Part shown: positions 1 to 11,660 of the stretch, piece after piece
Position numbering within the stretch: position 1 is the stretch's first letter
How the letters are laid out: every line of letters starts with the position of its first letter
NCBI GenBank assembly: GCA_950295325.1
Contig: OX485808.1
Coordinates: 34,185,180-34,249,179, forward strand
Direction of reading: 5' to 3'
Length of the DNA: 64,000 nt
Source: Polytrichum commune
Lineage: Eukaryota; Streptophyta; Polytrichopsida; Polytrichales; Polytrichaceae
The notes under the pieces: model-generated
The model's input: the letters and a program-made list of their open reading frames with translations, nothing else
What the model was told of the DNA's origin: nothing
Database searches by the model: none
Program-made: the position numbers and the translations under genes

Positions 1-358
1 AAATATCATCATGACAATATTTGAGATCCATGAACAAGTCTTGGAACGCCTCTTCATTGTGGATTTGGAGCAATGCTATATGCCACCATTTCTCACCATA
101 ACACTCTTGTACCAACAACTTGGCCCTTTCAATAACTAGAAACAACTCCTTCAAGAGCAAGTCACAATTGTTAAGAAACTCATTTGTATGGGAAGAAATA
201 ATTGCTATGGTTCTGGTGAATTTTTTGAGCGTTTGTGCAAGACATGTGCATTGGCGTTGATTCAATGCAAACTTGGCACCCCCCTAATGCACAATTTGTT
301 GTATGTAGTCAGTATTGAGTATACAAAGCCCCAAGATATTGGATTGATTAGCCATCAT
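1..358 (-). pseudogene. N-terminal piece of a second PNL receptor gene, broken by a nonsense codon
   Basis: The minus strand reads as the N-terminus of the kinase exon of the PNL gene at 52.3-58.1 kb. It aligns base for base with 57,729-58,086, from the Met-Met start through the helical region before the kinase domain, and runs off the left edge. Most differences are substitutions that keep the frame open, but the GAG codon for Glu25 in the intact copy is TAG here (plus-strand positions 284-286). The copy therefore looks non-functional unless translation restarts downstream. The start at 358 follows a TGCAG acceptor-like site, as in the intact copy. I infer a tandem PNL cluster whose left member lies mostly outside the window. 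Confidence 0.75.
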
Positions 359-3117
359 ATCCTGCATACAAAACAAAAAAGGTAAGAATTAGAGTCACGT
401 CGCATCCACAAATTCAATGCCACATCACACAAAGGAAAAGACAATAGCATTTGGCATAATTTGTACACATATTGCTAGACCTTTTTTTATGTTTGATGCC
501 CACTTGGTGTCATTGTTGTGTGGTTTTCAAACAATACTTTATATGGAACACACCTAGCATATCAACATCTTAAATTAGCACATAACTTGATAGTGTACAT
601 TGAACTAATATGTCAATCCTGAATTTCACTATGACTCATCACATGGCATTTATTGACAATTTGTAGAGAATTTTTCAAATCTACTTACTATGTCTTGTAA
701 ACCTACAACATATAAAAGAAAGCACATAAAGCTATGTGTGACACATAAATCAAAGTATTGCTTTGTTCACCACAATTATAAGAGATAAAAATTCCAAGTT
801 CAAATTTATAAAGTCTAATGATTTGTTTCTTGTATGTGAATAATTTCAAAAAAATTAAATATCCACATCAAATTACTATGGCCTCAATAAAATTATTACT
901 ACTCAAAATGTTGCCAATGACAAGTTTGGAAGGACAAAGATGAGAACAATATAAGCCATCAAGTGGTGAAATTGAAGTGGAATTTCAACAAGTATTCACT
1001 GTTCATCACAACCACAAACCCAATCTTATCCCTAACGCATTGAAAATCATAGCCAACAAGAAAATTTGAGCATAAAACTTGTTATCAACAATGTGACTGA
1101 CAACTACAAAGAGCATAGAAATCAAATTCCTTTATTTTACCATTCAAAAAAACTCTAGAAGAATCAACAATTGGCCTTTTAATTGTGGGTGTTTAACAAA
1201 AAATTGGAGGTCATCTAAAACACAATGGGAGTTTCAAAAACTGCAATTGTAAAACACTATATCAACTTTTACGAATTCTTTGAGCACGTGAGACATGTTG
1301 TGGGAAAGTAAATACCTAAGTAAATAGTGGTGAACCTTTAGTTCCTTCTTGCATGGTGGCCTCTTTCAAACACCTATGTGTGCTCTTCGTTATATAATTG
1401 AATGCAGCTTCAGAGTTCCACGACTTGAAAGATGAAATTTTCCAAAGTGGTGTACTAATCCTTCATATCATCTCATCCACCTCAAACTGCAATACAAATG
1501 ACCATCTTTTCAAAATTATTTTTAGTTTAACTTTCATTTTTGTCGTTTGAATGATCTTCACTAACCAAGCCTCGCTTTCTGGCATACTTTGATGTTGTCA
1601 CATGCACTCTACCATACTTTGGCATAATGGCCTTTGTTCTCATGTCAATTGAAAAGTAAAATTTATTTTTAACACACCAACCTTTTTCAATTTTCCTCCA
1701 CAATGAACCACAGTGCCATTACAATCCCATTTCATAACAAGACCAATCTCCACTTGACATGGTTCGAAACAAGTTCATGGGTTACACTAAAAATGATGGT
1801 ATCAACTCTCCAAAGTCAAAAAGATGAAATGAATAAACAAATATGTCCACATAACTCTGACTCATCTCACCAATTTGTGTTAAACATTTGCTGCTAGGAA
1901 CGACAATCAAGATATATCATTATTTGATAACCATACTATTGCACTGAATTTTCAGCTTCCCCTTGCAAGGCATCAACAACATGGTCAATCATCCTTAATG
2001 TCGAAGTCCAAGATGGAATATTCTTACAACTAATTTTATTTTTGAGATCACATCCTCTTTTATTAATACTCCTTCAGCTCAACACACAAATGAGTCTAAC
2101 ATTGGTTTACAAATATCATCCCAAACCTTACATCAACCAAAGGCCACGATTTCATGCAAATGATCATCCCCAACATGCAATACCTTACAAGAAAAAAGAG
2201 TAACCCTCCATGTATTTGATGGCACCTTGTTTGAATATCCTTCACAACCACCTTGTCTATTTGAAACTTTTCCACCTGAAAGATGTTGCAGAAAAGAAGG
2301 CATTAGAATGGAACACCATGGATGGCAATCAAATCAGCAAAAACTTAGCCAACTTCCTTCATGACCTACATCTATGCAATTTAACAAACGACCACTTCTA
2401 TGTAATTTAAAGTGATTGAGTTTGTGTACAGAGAGATCCTACATTTCCACACATGTGAGAGTTAGTCCATAAATTTCAAGCGTCTTAAATCAAAGATCGC
2501 TATGTGAAAACTAGGGACTAAGTAGAGATGTCTGCTTCAATCATGCCAAAAAAATTACAGAAGTACGATATTAACCCGTTCTCCAAATCGCTTCTCTGCA
2601 TAAGGTATGCAGCCTATTGCAGGCACTTTTCATTTCACATACCATTTGGAATGTCGGTGGATTATATCGGGGATTGTCTCATCTTGCCAATGTTGAAGAT
2701 TGTCAATTGAACAATTACAACTTGCGAATTGTCAAGTTTGTCATTTCGAGTTTCAGGATTGGAGTTGAGATGCAAAGAGTAATAGGAAGTCAAATCAAGC
2801 TTCCTTTCCTCTATAACTGATCACAACGGCCCTCCCAAATTCCTTTAAAAATTCAACCTAGAATGGTGTCTGTATTTTGAGCACATAGTCCCAATCTCAG
2901 CATAACCCATGTCCTTGTAGTGATTGTTTCACAACTTTAGTCTTGTTATGGACAACGTAAATATAGATGTTTGATCTAGATGAGCGACGATATGAGGCCA
3001 CCATACTTGTGTGTCAACCACCAACTCACCAAGTTCACCCTTTTTGGAACGGCACGTTCGATTCACAAGAGAGGGCACCTTGTGAGCTTTCCCATGTTTT
3101 CCTTTGCTCCCAAAAGC

Positions 3118-4344
3118 AAATGGGTTTTTAAGGTGAAATACAAGCCTTCAGGACATATTGATAAGTATAAATACAGCCACACGTAGTCTCCAGTAATTAA
3201 GTCAGATTCCATGAGGACAATGTTCACCACAACAAGAGATGGTGACTATCATGTTGGTTTCGAAGTTAAAATCGAAAAGAAGCAAGAATCATTTTTCTTC
3301 ACTAGACAAGATATATTAATGAAGTGCTCAAACGGTTTCATATGATAGATTCCAACCCTGTTTCAACACCTGCTGGCCCTCACGTTCATTCGTCCACACA
3401 GGCAGATGAGTCTCTATGCAATACACCAATTTGAGTTCCCTGTAAGGAAGCCGTTGACTGCTTAATGTTAGCATCCCTGTTCACTCGCCCAGACAATGTG
3501 TACACTGTGGCTAGATATGCCGAATGTCCTGGACAGATGCACTGAACAACTATCAAACGAACTACACAAAATATGATATTTAGTGTTAGATACACTAAAT
3601 ACGAACACTACACTAAATATCACTAATCCTATGAAAGTAAGTAACATTAAATGTAAACTCAAACACTAAATATCATCTATGGTAATATGTGAAAGTTGCA
3701 TGCACGAATTTAGTGTTTAGTAGGAAAGAGGTGGCAACAAGGAAGGCGGCGGCGGCGGCGCATTTATGTCTAACACTAATTATCAAAGAATTAAAAATTA
3801 GTGTTGAGCAGAGTAGGGTGGTAAAACACTAAATCTAATCAAACACTAAATATCATATTTAGTGTAATCTTTATCTCAAAGGGACAGCCGATTACGGTTT
3901 GCTATATAAACAATGTGCTTGTGCACCTGTACTTGCACGTTGTTGCGACTGGGACTATGGAGGTGACATCCATACCGACAAAGCACGAACATGAAATTTG
4001 TTCAAACTCGACGACAACTTAATTGCTTGGAACTCACAATGCAGAAGTGCACAACTGTAAGTACTACAAAAGCAGAATACATTGCAGCTTGTGAAGCCAC
4101 GGAAGAAGTTGTCTGGCTCAGGCGATTGCTGGGGACTTTCGGTATCAACCTCACCAAACCAACATTGATTCGTAGTGATAATAAGTCTGCTCTACGCCGT
4201 GTGAAGAGTCCTGAATTTTACAAGCGAACTAAGCACGTGGACATCCAATATCACTTTATACGAGATCAGTTTCAGGATAAGGTCATAGACCTTGAATATA
4301 TTCGAACAGCGTTACATATTGCTGATATTTTGACAAAGTCTTAA
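3118..4344 (+). pseudogene. Ty1/copia polyprotein remnant (RT start, RT end and RNase H), copy A
   Basis: Plus-strand fragments match the copia polyprotein. WVFKVKYKP near 3,122 is the start of the reverse transcriptase. Degenerate RT follows (VLKRFHMID-like text, broken frames). A 117-codon open stretch at 3,991-4,344 is RNase H: TTVSTTKAEYIAACEA, LIRSDNKSA, RTKHVDIQYHFIRD and the terminal ADILTKS. The central RT with its catalytic YVDD is missing, no gag or integrase is present, and the remnant is split by a MITE at 3,564. No LTR is recognised on either side. The element is dead. Confidence 0.85.
3564..3865. mobile_element. 302-bp MITE inserted in the copia remnant
   Basis: The ends are inverted repeats of about 23 bp built on ACACTAAATATGATATTTAG, itself a near-palindrome. 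The paralogous copy C reads straight across this point (CGAACT to TATCTCAAAGGG near 61,532), so an empty site is present in the same window. The interior holds a short GGC run and further CACTAAAT motifs. A target duplication is not clear. A partial reverse-orientation copy lies at 44,815-44,907. Confidence 0.8.
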
Positions 4345-4436
4345 TACAGGGGAAACAATACATGGATGGAGTGAGCGGCAAACTCCACCAATCGGCGATT
4401 TGGACTCCACGCAAAACTCGTTACACGTGGATCACA

Positions 4437-4508
4437 CTTCCCGACTCTGGAGTCTCCTATCAACACAACCTTGAACAAATCGTCGTACTCATCACCCGTT
4501 TGTGCGCC
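4437..4508 (-). pseudogene. Captured Rab GTPase P-loop fragment, copy A
   Basis: The minus strand encodes GDEYDDLFKVVLIGDSRVGK, which is the N-terminal strand and P-loop of plant RabA/Rab11 GTPases (family consensus EYDYLFKVVLIGDSGVGKS). The conserved P-loop Gly is Arg here and the Ser after GK is replaced. Similarity stops right after GK, so this is a fragment of about 24 codons lying behind the copia RNase H. No other Rab sequence is near. Copy C has the same fragment. Confidence 0.75.
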
Positions 4509-4855
4509 AATCTCTTCACACACTCTTCTTGCTTGCAGACAATTGCTCCCCACCACTGCAAACCTCCCACACACCTTCAACACCAAAACGCATGGCACCT
4601 ATCACACAGATCCACAAATGGCGTCCACCTAGACCCCTCCCCTCACCAAGACCCACACCTACACCACGAATCCAACCCCACGCCACCACATGCCACAACA
4701 ATCACAAAGCATCCTATAACATGGCCCCGATTAATCCCGGATCCTTCTCGATCCTTCTCGCCGCTATTTCCAACCCAACGCACAACACACGACTTCCCCC
4801 GCACCCACAAATTTGGAAGGGGAGTGAGCAGAACCTCCCCCGGTGGCTTTATGAA

Positions 4856-6310
4856 AACACACCTTGCTTTCTAGCATGCTTTGATATTGTCACATGCACT
4901 CTACTGTACTTTGGTGTACTGGTCTTTGGTTCTCCATTCAATTGAAAGGTAGAAGTAATTTTCAAACACGCCACCCTTTTTCAATTTTTATCCACAATGA
5001 ACCAAAGTGCCATTAGAATCCCAATTCATAACAAGACCAATCTCCAATGGACATGGTTAGAAATAAGTTCATGAATGTTCCATTGAAAATGATGACATCA
5101 ACACTCCAAAGCCAAAAAGATGAAATGGATTAACAACTCTCTCCATATAATCTCAAACTCATCTCACCAATTTGTGTTGAACATTTGTTACTAAGAACGA
5201 CAATCAACATATATGATTCTTGAGTAACAAACCTTTTGCACTGAATTTTTCAACTTCCCCCTACAAGACATTAACAACATTGGTAATCATCCTTACTGTT
5301 GAAGTCCAAGATGGAATACTCTTACAACTACTTTTATTACTGAGAACATATTCTCTTCCATCAATACTCAAACTTGATGTCAATCAAAAGCCACGATTTT
5401 ATGTAAATGATCTTCCACAACATGCAATACCTTGAGAGAAACAAAAGTAACCTTGGTTGTATTTAATAGCAGCTTGTTTGAATTTCCTTCACAACCATCT
5501 TTTCTATTTGAGACTTGTCTGCCTAAAAGACATTGCAAAAAAGAAAACATCAAAAAGGATTACCATGGATGGCAATCAAATTCAGCAATACTTCATTGTG
5601 ATATAAAGTGATCGAGTTTGTATACAAAGAGATCCTACATTTCCAAACATGTGAGAGCTCTTTTATAAAATTTCAAGCGTCTTCAATCCAAGATCAATTT
5701 GTGAAGACTAGGAACTAAGTGGAGATGTCTACTTCAGTTTTGTCAAAATTTTACAAAAATATATTAACATGTTCTCCAAATTGTTTCTTTGCATAAGGTA
5801 TGCAGCCTACTGTGGGCACTTCCAACTCCACAAACCATTTAAAATGTCGTCGGATCGTATCGGTCATTGTCTCATCTTGCTAATATTGAAGATTGTCATT
5901 TGAACAATTAGCATTTGTCAATCGTGAAGATTGTCATTTCGAGTTTCAGGATCGGAGTTGAGATTAAAACACTGTTAGGAAGTCAAGTTGAGCTTCCTTT
6001 CCTCTTTAACTAATCACAAAGGCCTTCCCAAATTCTGTTAACAATTCAACCTAGAATGGTGTCTGTATTTTGAGCACATAGTTCAAATCTCAGCATAACA
6101 CATATTCTTTTGGCAATTGTTCCAAAACTTTAGCCTTGTCATGTACAATGTAAATATAGATGTCTGATCTAGATGAGTGGCAACAGAGGGCCACAATACT
6201 TGTGTGCCAGCCACCAACTCACCAAATTCACCCTTTTTGGAAAGGCATGTTCGATTCACAAGCGAGGCACCCTATGAGCTTTCCCATGTTTTCGTTCACT
6301 AGCAAAGAAA
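4856..6310. repeat. Segmental duplication, partial copy B
   Basis: From CTTGCTTTCTAGCATGC onward this stretch parallels 1,570-3,118 of copy A and 59,570-61,095 of copy C, with more divergence and small indels. It begins immediately after the Rab-containing block and stops where the copia RT begins in the other copies, so it carries no copia sequence. The exon-like stretch that is open in copies A and C contains a stop and frameshifts here. No gene is supported. Confidence 0.65.
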
Positions 6311-7417
6311 TGAAGACTTTAAAAAAGAGTCCAAAAACACCTTTTGGGCAGCATCTCCTAACCTACTCAAAGAACTAGGAGAATTTAAGTTATGCTCGAA
6401 AGAATTGATGTCATGTAATTTGATCCTAATGAGGAGCGAGTGTGTATTTCTACTACTTTAGGATGGCGTGATCGTGATACAACCCTCAATGGTTCCATTA
6501 CCAAAACTTCATTCGTTAGCACTCGTATTCTCCTCCGTGCCAAAAAGACTTGGCACAAGCAAAAAACCAAAGGATCCACGTCATGACAAAAGTGAAGTAC
6601 TCCCTAGGCACAAGGCTCAAGTGCAACCTTTTGAAGCAAAATGTCCTCTTGAAGAAGGTTGTTTCTTTGGAATAGGTGTGCACACAACCATCTTCCATTT
6701 CTCAAGCATCTAAGTGTTGTAGTGACTATCTTGCTTGGGGATATATTTTCCCTATGCAACTATACACGTTTGGGGTGAAGTTCACGTGCAAGTGGTGCTT
6801 CCCCCATCACTAGTTCGCATGGTTACAAAAATCAAATCACAATATCTGCAAAAGAACAAGAAGTTTTCTAGGATCCAGCAAGTTGGCTACAGAATAATCT
6901 TGGTACTGCAAGAATAAACTTGGAGGACTGAACCCCTGCAACAGCGTCTCCAAACCAGCACTGGGCCCAAGGTTTCTTCAAGATATCAGAGCTCTGTAAT
7001 TGAAGTCGAACTAGTCCAGCCACAACAATTTTGAATTAATGGCACAGTATACATTGACAAGATTGACCTATCGTCAACAAAGTGAAGTCTTAACAACACC
7101 TGTGAGTTTAGACACATGCCCTCACAAAAACTCCAGTGTGGGGAAGACACTATTGAATTTCTAAAAGCATTGACCCACATGCTAACACCGTGGGTGTTCT
7201 GTCAAGTTACCCATAGACCTCACAGCTGGTGCACTATTCTACAGGTTCCCCTGTGAAAAGCACACAATTAACTTGACCTCGGCAGCTCCAATTGAGTTCT
7301 CAAACCAAGGTTTTGGATGTTGGGGCAGGTTTAGATCACACAGACAACCAACAACTTAAAATTGGAATAGCCACTGTGGTTTTTACTGTGCATTCCCTCT
7401 CTGTTGATTCTATTCAG

Positions 7418-7503
7418 TGTCCGGGGAGGATTTTGGGCATAATCAGTCGAGATCTTCCTGTTTACAAGACCAACTGGTTACATGTTGACACCTTTCGGTT
7501 CAC
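7418..7503 (+). repeat. Dispersed repeat R1, copy 1
   Basis: A block starting GTGTCCGGGGAGG and ending in GGTTACATGTTGACACCTTT recurs with the same internal spacing at 43,805-43,900, 44,155-44,235 (inverted), 48,147-48,232 and 50,308-50,385. The family is not recognised. Confidence 0.65.
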
Positions 7504-8628
7504 CCCGTTCATTGATTCTATTAACTCCCAGGTAAGCAGTGCGAAAAGAACACGGCTGGGTTGAGTCTGACAAACATGGTATCATGGAAGTCTATCTCAC
7601 TTGTCTCCTTGCAGATCCGTTCGAATCGCTCTCTTCCACGGCGGCTGGCTTTCCCGGGTTGCAAGCAAGTTGATTGGAAGGTGGGTGTCAGGACTTCGCC
7701 GCACGTGAGTGAGGAGCTATGATCCTGTAAACACGCCTCTCAGCTTGCCAAGGTCGTCTACGAATGTTGCTGCTAGGTGCACATAATCCAAGTGTCTGGC
7801 TTGCAGTATTGGATTCCTCTCAAAACAGTACGTATCAAAAACACTACTCCGACTCGGTTCGTCCACAAAGTTAGAAAACCCAGTGATCATATAATTTCCA
7901 CCCAACTGGTATGATCTCTGATATATATATATAATATGTTCAGTCTAATCCCTAGACAAGAATGAAGGCAGGCAAAGAGAGCGTCGAAATCAGAGAAGTG
8001 AGGTCCTCAACATCCACTCGCCTAGGATCGTGCGTGTTGAATTAATGGAGTCTCTGTGGTGGAGATTTCGAGGTTTGCGGTGCCTCAAGAGTGTTCTTCT
8101 ATTCTATCTCGTCGATCAACACAAACTATGTTGTGCAAGTTAAAGCATAATTTTAGGTTGTTGCGCAACTAGTTGACAAGCATTAGAATGTGAATCTGCG
8201 GGATGATCACAACACTCCCAACAAGATCCTTAGCCCATAAGATGCATGACTTGTATGAGCGTAACAACTAGAGTCCAGGGCACAAGAGGAGGCTGCAGAC
8301 TATAGGGAGATTAAAGGTATTGCAATTATCTACCCAAGGGAATTCCAACAAAATTGTGCGAAGGAATGAAAGCGAATTATTAATAGGTTCCGCCATGGGC
8401 CAAGAAGGTGGACTCAGGCAGGGTTCTAGCAACTAGGTATCCTCTGTACAAGTGTCTGCAACCTACATAGATCCCGACTCTTCAGAAACATCTTCAAATT
8501 GCCCAATAAATCCACAGATCTCTAATTTCCTAAGGATGGCGTTGGAACTTCAACATTGTAATATGAACAAATGGAATATCAGACCAAAACGGTTTGACTT
8601 CAACACATTCCAACCCAATTGAGAAAGA

Positions 8629-8630
<2 letters not shown>

Positions 8631-8660
<30 letters not shown>
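8631..8660. repeat. CA microsatellite
   Basis: About 15 uninterrupted CA dinucleotides, followed by GA-rich sequence. Confidence 0.95.
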
Positions 8661-8663
<3 letters not shown>

Positions 8664-9204
8664 CGAGACAGAGAGCGCACCGATGTGCAAATGGTCCAAT
8701 TCGCCAACATGTGGAGCAATAAACAGACAGACAAAAATTCCAACTTCCTCACCTCTTTGCACACCGATAAGATAGATGTATACCTTCTACGAAGTTGGCC
8801 TTTGGCAACAAAAGATACCGAGATGAAAAAGAGCGACCGGCACAATAGAGGAACATAAATAAGAATCGCAAACCCTCATCTAGATAAACCAAACCAAACG
8901 GGTAGACGTTTGAACCAAAAATATGACAAACGTCTTCAAATGATTAAGAAAGAACACACTGGTCGAAAGCTTGAAGTTCTAAGAATAATTACCTCGCTAT
9001 CGAGCGCCATCTTCTTTAGTGCCACAAGCTCCCATCGCAGTGGGTGGAACTTAATTAATCCACACAATTGCGGTCCCTTCTCAAGTAATCATACAACACT
9101 TGGGTTCCAGGGGAGTGCAGCCGTGGTAAGCCACAACACAAACCTCGAGATCAATCTAGAACTGCCTAAGCAACTATCCATGTGTATGAATTGAAAATGA
9201 CGAG

Positions 9205-9450
9205 TGGAAACTTTGGCTATGGCAAGAGAACACACTGGCGACTACTAAGTTATGCCGACCAAGGGCTTTGACTATGGCGACAGAACACACTGGCTACTAC
9301 TAAGTTATGCCCACAAAGCACTTTGACTATAGCGAGAGATCACACTCACTGCTAAGCAATGCCCACGAACTACTTTGGCGATGGTGAGAGGACACACTGG
9401 CAACTAAGTTAAGTGATGCCCACAGAATACTGTGGCTATGGCGACGTAAA
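9205..9450. repeat. Minisatellite, about four degenerate units
   Basis: Imperfect units of roughly 60-65 bp repeat the pattern TTTGACTATGGCGAGAGAA, ACACACTGGC and TAAGTTATGCCCAC. No coding potential is seen. Confidence 0.7.
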
Positions 9451-9999
9451 CTGCCCACCATCGACAAAACTGGATTCCAGTCGCCAGATGCCAAATGCCG
9501 CTTAAATACATGAGAACATCTCCGACCCATGATTTCCTAGAATCTAGTGGGCGAGCGACCTACATGAAAACTCACTCTATGTCAACTATGGGACCCTTGG
9601 GGGGGTAGTCATTGGTTGGAGTAGCAATATACGTGCGAACAAATGATAGGGTATTTTAAAAACATGGGGGCAAAAAATTATAATTGGACTTACGAGTAAT
9701 ATAGGGTATCAAAAATGGCACTGGATATCTTTAAAGTACTATAGGGTATGGAATAATAGGTAATTTGGAATTATAAGTAATGCAAGCCATTTTTATATTA
9801 ACCCAAAGTAGAAATTTACATAATGATAGCATGTGAAAAAAGAAGAGAATTGAAAGTAATACCCCCCTATAAAATAGTGGTTGTTCGCACCTATATCCTT
9901 AACTTTTTAACACACTGCCCCCCCCCCGATGGGACCCGGATCCCAAGCTGAATTAGATGAAGCTCAATAGTTACCAACAGTTACGCTCCATATTTGCAT

Positions 10000-11660
10000 T
10001 ATGTAGGCGGTGTGTAGAGTTTAGGGTTACCACCAACCCCTAAAAATTGGGCGGACGTTAAGTTCCCCCCACGAACTATTCGGGTAGGGGCAGCCGCCCG
10101 ACTTCGAAAAACCTATTGTCCTTGCATTCTTGAAGGTCACTTATCCACAAATCCCATATTGAGTGCACTTCATTTTCAAGGTCCCAAATCCAATATATAT
10201 GTTCACTTCCATTGAGTAAATAAGCAATTGACTGGATTTCATTTTCAAAGTGAAACCGCCGACTTGGAAGTCAAAAATATAACAAAATCCTCATTAGCAC
10301 TGATGTTATAATTTTTGTGACTTGCCATTGAAAGGGTCTTTGTCATTCTAAAATGAAACTAAAATTAATGATTTATTTTTTATATTTTTTATATTTATAT
10401 ATTTTATAATTAACACCTTCTACTATCACAAAGATTTCATACGCATTCAAACTAGTTAAGTGTGATTGAATGCAACTAAGTCTAATAAATTATGATTGAT
10501 TCTAAATCAGCCCAATTAAATCAGAGAGCATGCTAACCAAAATAATGAAGCCTAATTAATTATAAAATATACTTACTGGAATTAATCATGATTTAATGGA
10601 ATTAACTCCAGTAAATGTAATATATAATTAATTAGGATTAATTAATTTGGTAAGAAAATTTTCTGATTTAATTAGGATTAATTAGGATGAATCAGAATTA
10701 ATTGGACTTAGTTACATTCAATCACACTTGATTAATTTAAATGCATATGAATACTTAAGTTTATGAAAGTAGAAGGTATGAACCAGACTATAATTTTTGA
10801 ACATATAAAAAATAAATCATTAATTTTAGTTTCATTTTAGAATGACAAAGTCCCTTTCAATGGTAAGCCACAAAAATTATAACCTCAGTGCTAATGAGGA
10901 TTTTGTAATACTTTTGACTTCCAAGTTAATTACATGCTTTATTGGCGGTTCCACTTTGAAAATGAAATCCAGCCAATTGCTTATTTACTCAATGAAAGTG
11001 AACATATATATTGGAGATAGTTCCATTAAATCATGATTAATTTCAGTAAGTATATTCTATAATTGATTAGGCTTAATTATTTTGGTTAGCTTGCAGTCTG
11101 ATTTAATTGAGCTTGATTAGAATTAATCATAATTTATCAGACTTAGTTGCATTCAATCACACTTAACTAGTTTAAATGCGTACGAAAACTTTGTGATAGT
11201 AGAAGGTATTAACTATAAAATATATAATATTAAAATATTAAAATATTAAAAATCATTCATTTTAATTCCATTTTAGAATGACAAAGACCCTTTCAATTGT
11301 AAGTCACAAAAATTATAACCTTAGTGCTAATGAGGATTTTATTATATGTTTGACTTCCAAGTTAATTACATGCTTATCTAGTCGTTTTACTTTGAAAATG
11401 AAATCCAATCAATTGCTTATTTACTCAATAGAAGTGAACACATATATTGGATTTGGGACCTTGAAAATGAAGTGCACTCAATATGGGATTGGTGGATAAG
11501 TGGCCTTCAAGAATGCAAGGACAATACTTTTCTCGAAGTCAAGCAGCAATTTTCGGTCGGGTCCTGCCCCTGCTCGAATATTCCTCCCCCGAAAAAGTTC
11601 GTCGGGACTTAACGTCTGCCCTAAAAATTGCCGCAAACTACGCACACGTTTACCTGCACC
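10000..11660. mobile_element. Element with long inverted repeats (MULE- or fold-back-like), non-autonomous
   Basis: About 500 bp at the left (near 10,000-10,520) recurs as its reverse complement at the right (near 11,100-11,660). The shared text includes CGAAGTCG, CCTTGCATTCTTGAAGG and AATGACAAAGACCCTTTCAA. A further direct copy of the right arm lies in the middle (about 10,680-11,040). The core is extremely AT-rich with ATTAATTAGGATTAATTA motifs and has no gene. Long terminal inverted repeats without a transposase fit a non-autonomous Mutator-like or fold-back element. Exact ends and target duplication were not resolved. Confidence 0.6.

Larger units (their letters stand above)
1..4855. repeat. 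Segmental duplication, copy A of the PNL 5' flank
   Basis: Reading 1-3,560 and 3,866-4,855 against 57,729-62,520 shows near-continuous similarity: the same order of PNL N-terminus, flank, copia remnant and Rab fragment. The only large difference is the 302-bp MITE at 3,564-3,865. Within 386-3,100 no gene can be supported. One stretch near 1,560-1,690 (minus) stays open in this copy and in copy C, with the residues MPKYGRVHVTTSKYARKRG, and may be a decayed exon of an unidentified gene. Confidence 0.75.
6311..9960. other. Non-coding region with scattered simple repeats
   Basis: No protein gene is supported here; the open frames are short and have no recognisable domain. It contains one copy of a dispersed repeat (7,418-7,503), a CA microsatellite (8,631-8,660), a minisatellite (9,205-9,450) and a C run near 9,918. 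Confidence 0.6.

Noticed and set aside
3468-3662. Minus-strand frames over the copia remnant and MITE edge
   Set aside because: They cross the MITE border and have no family similarity; the plus strand holds the copia protein.
8550-8858. Short open frames over the CA microsatellite
   Set aside because: Low-complexity translation (HTHTHT or VCVCVC); no gene evidence.
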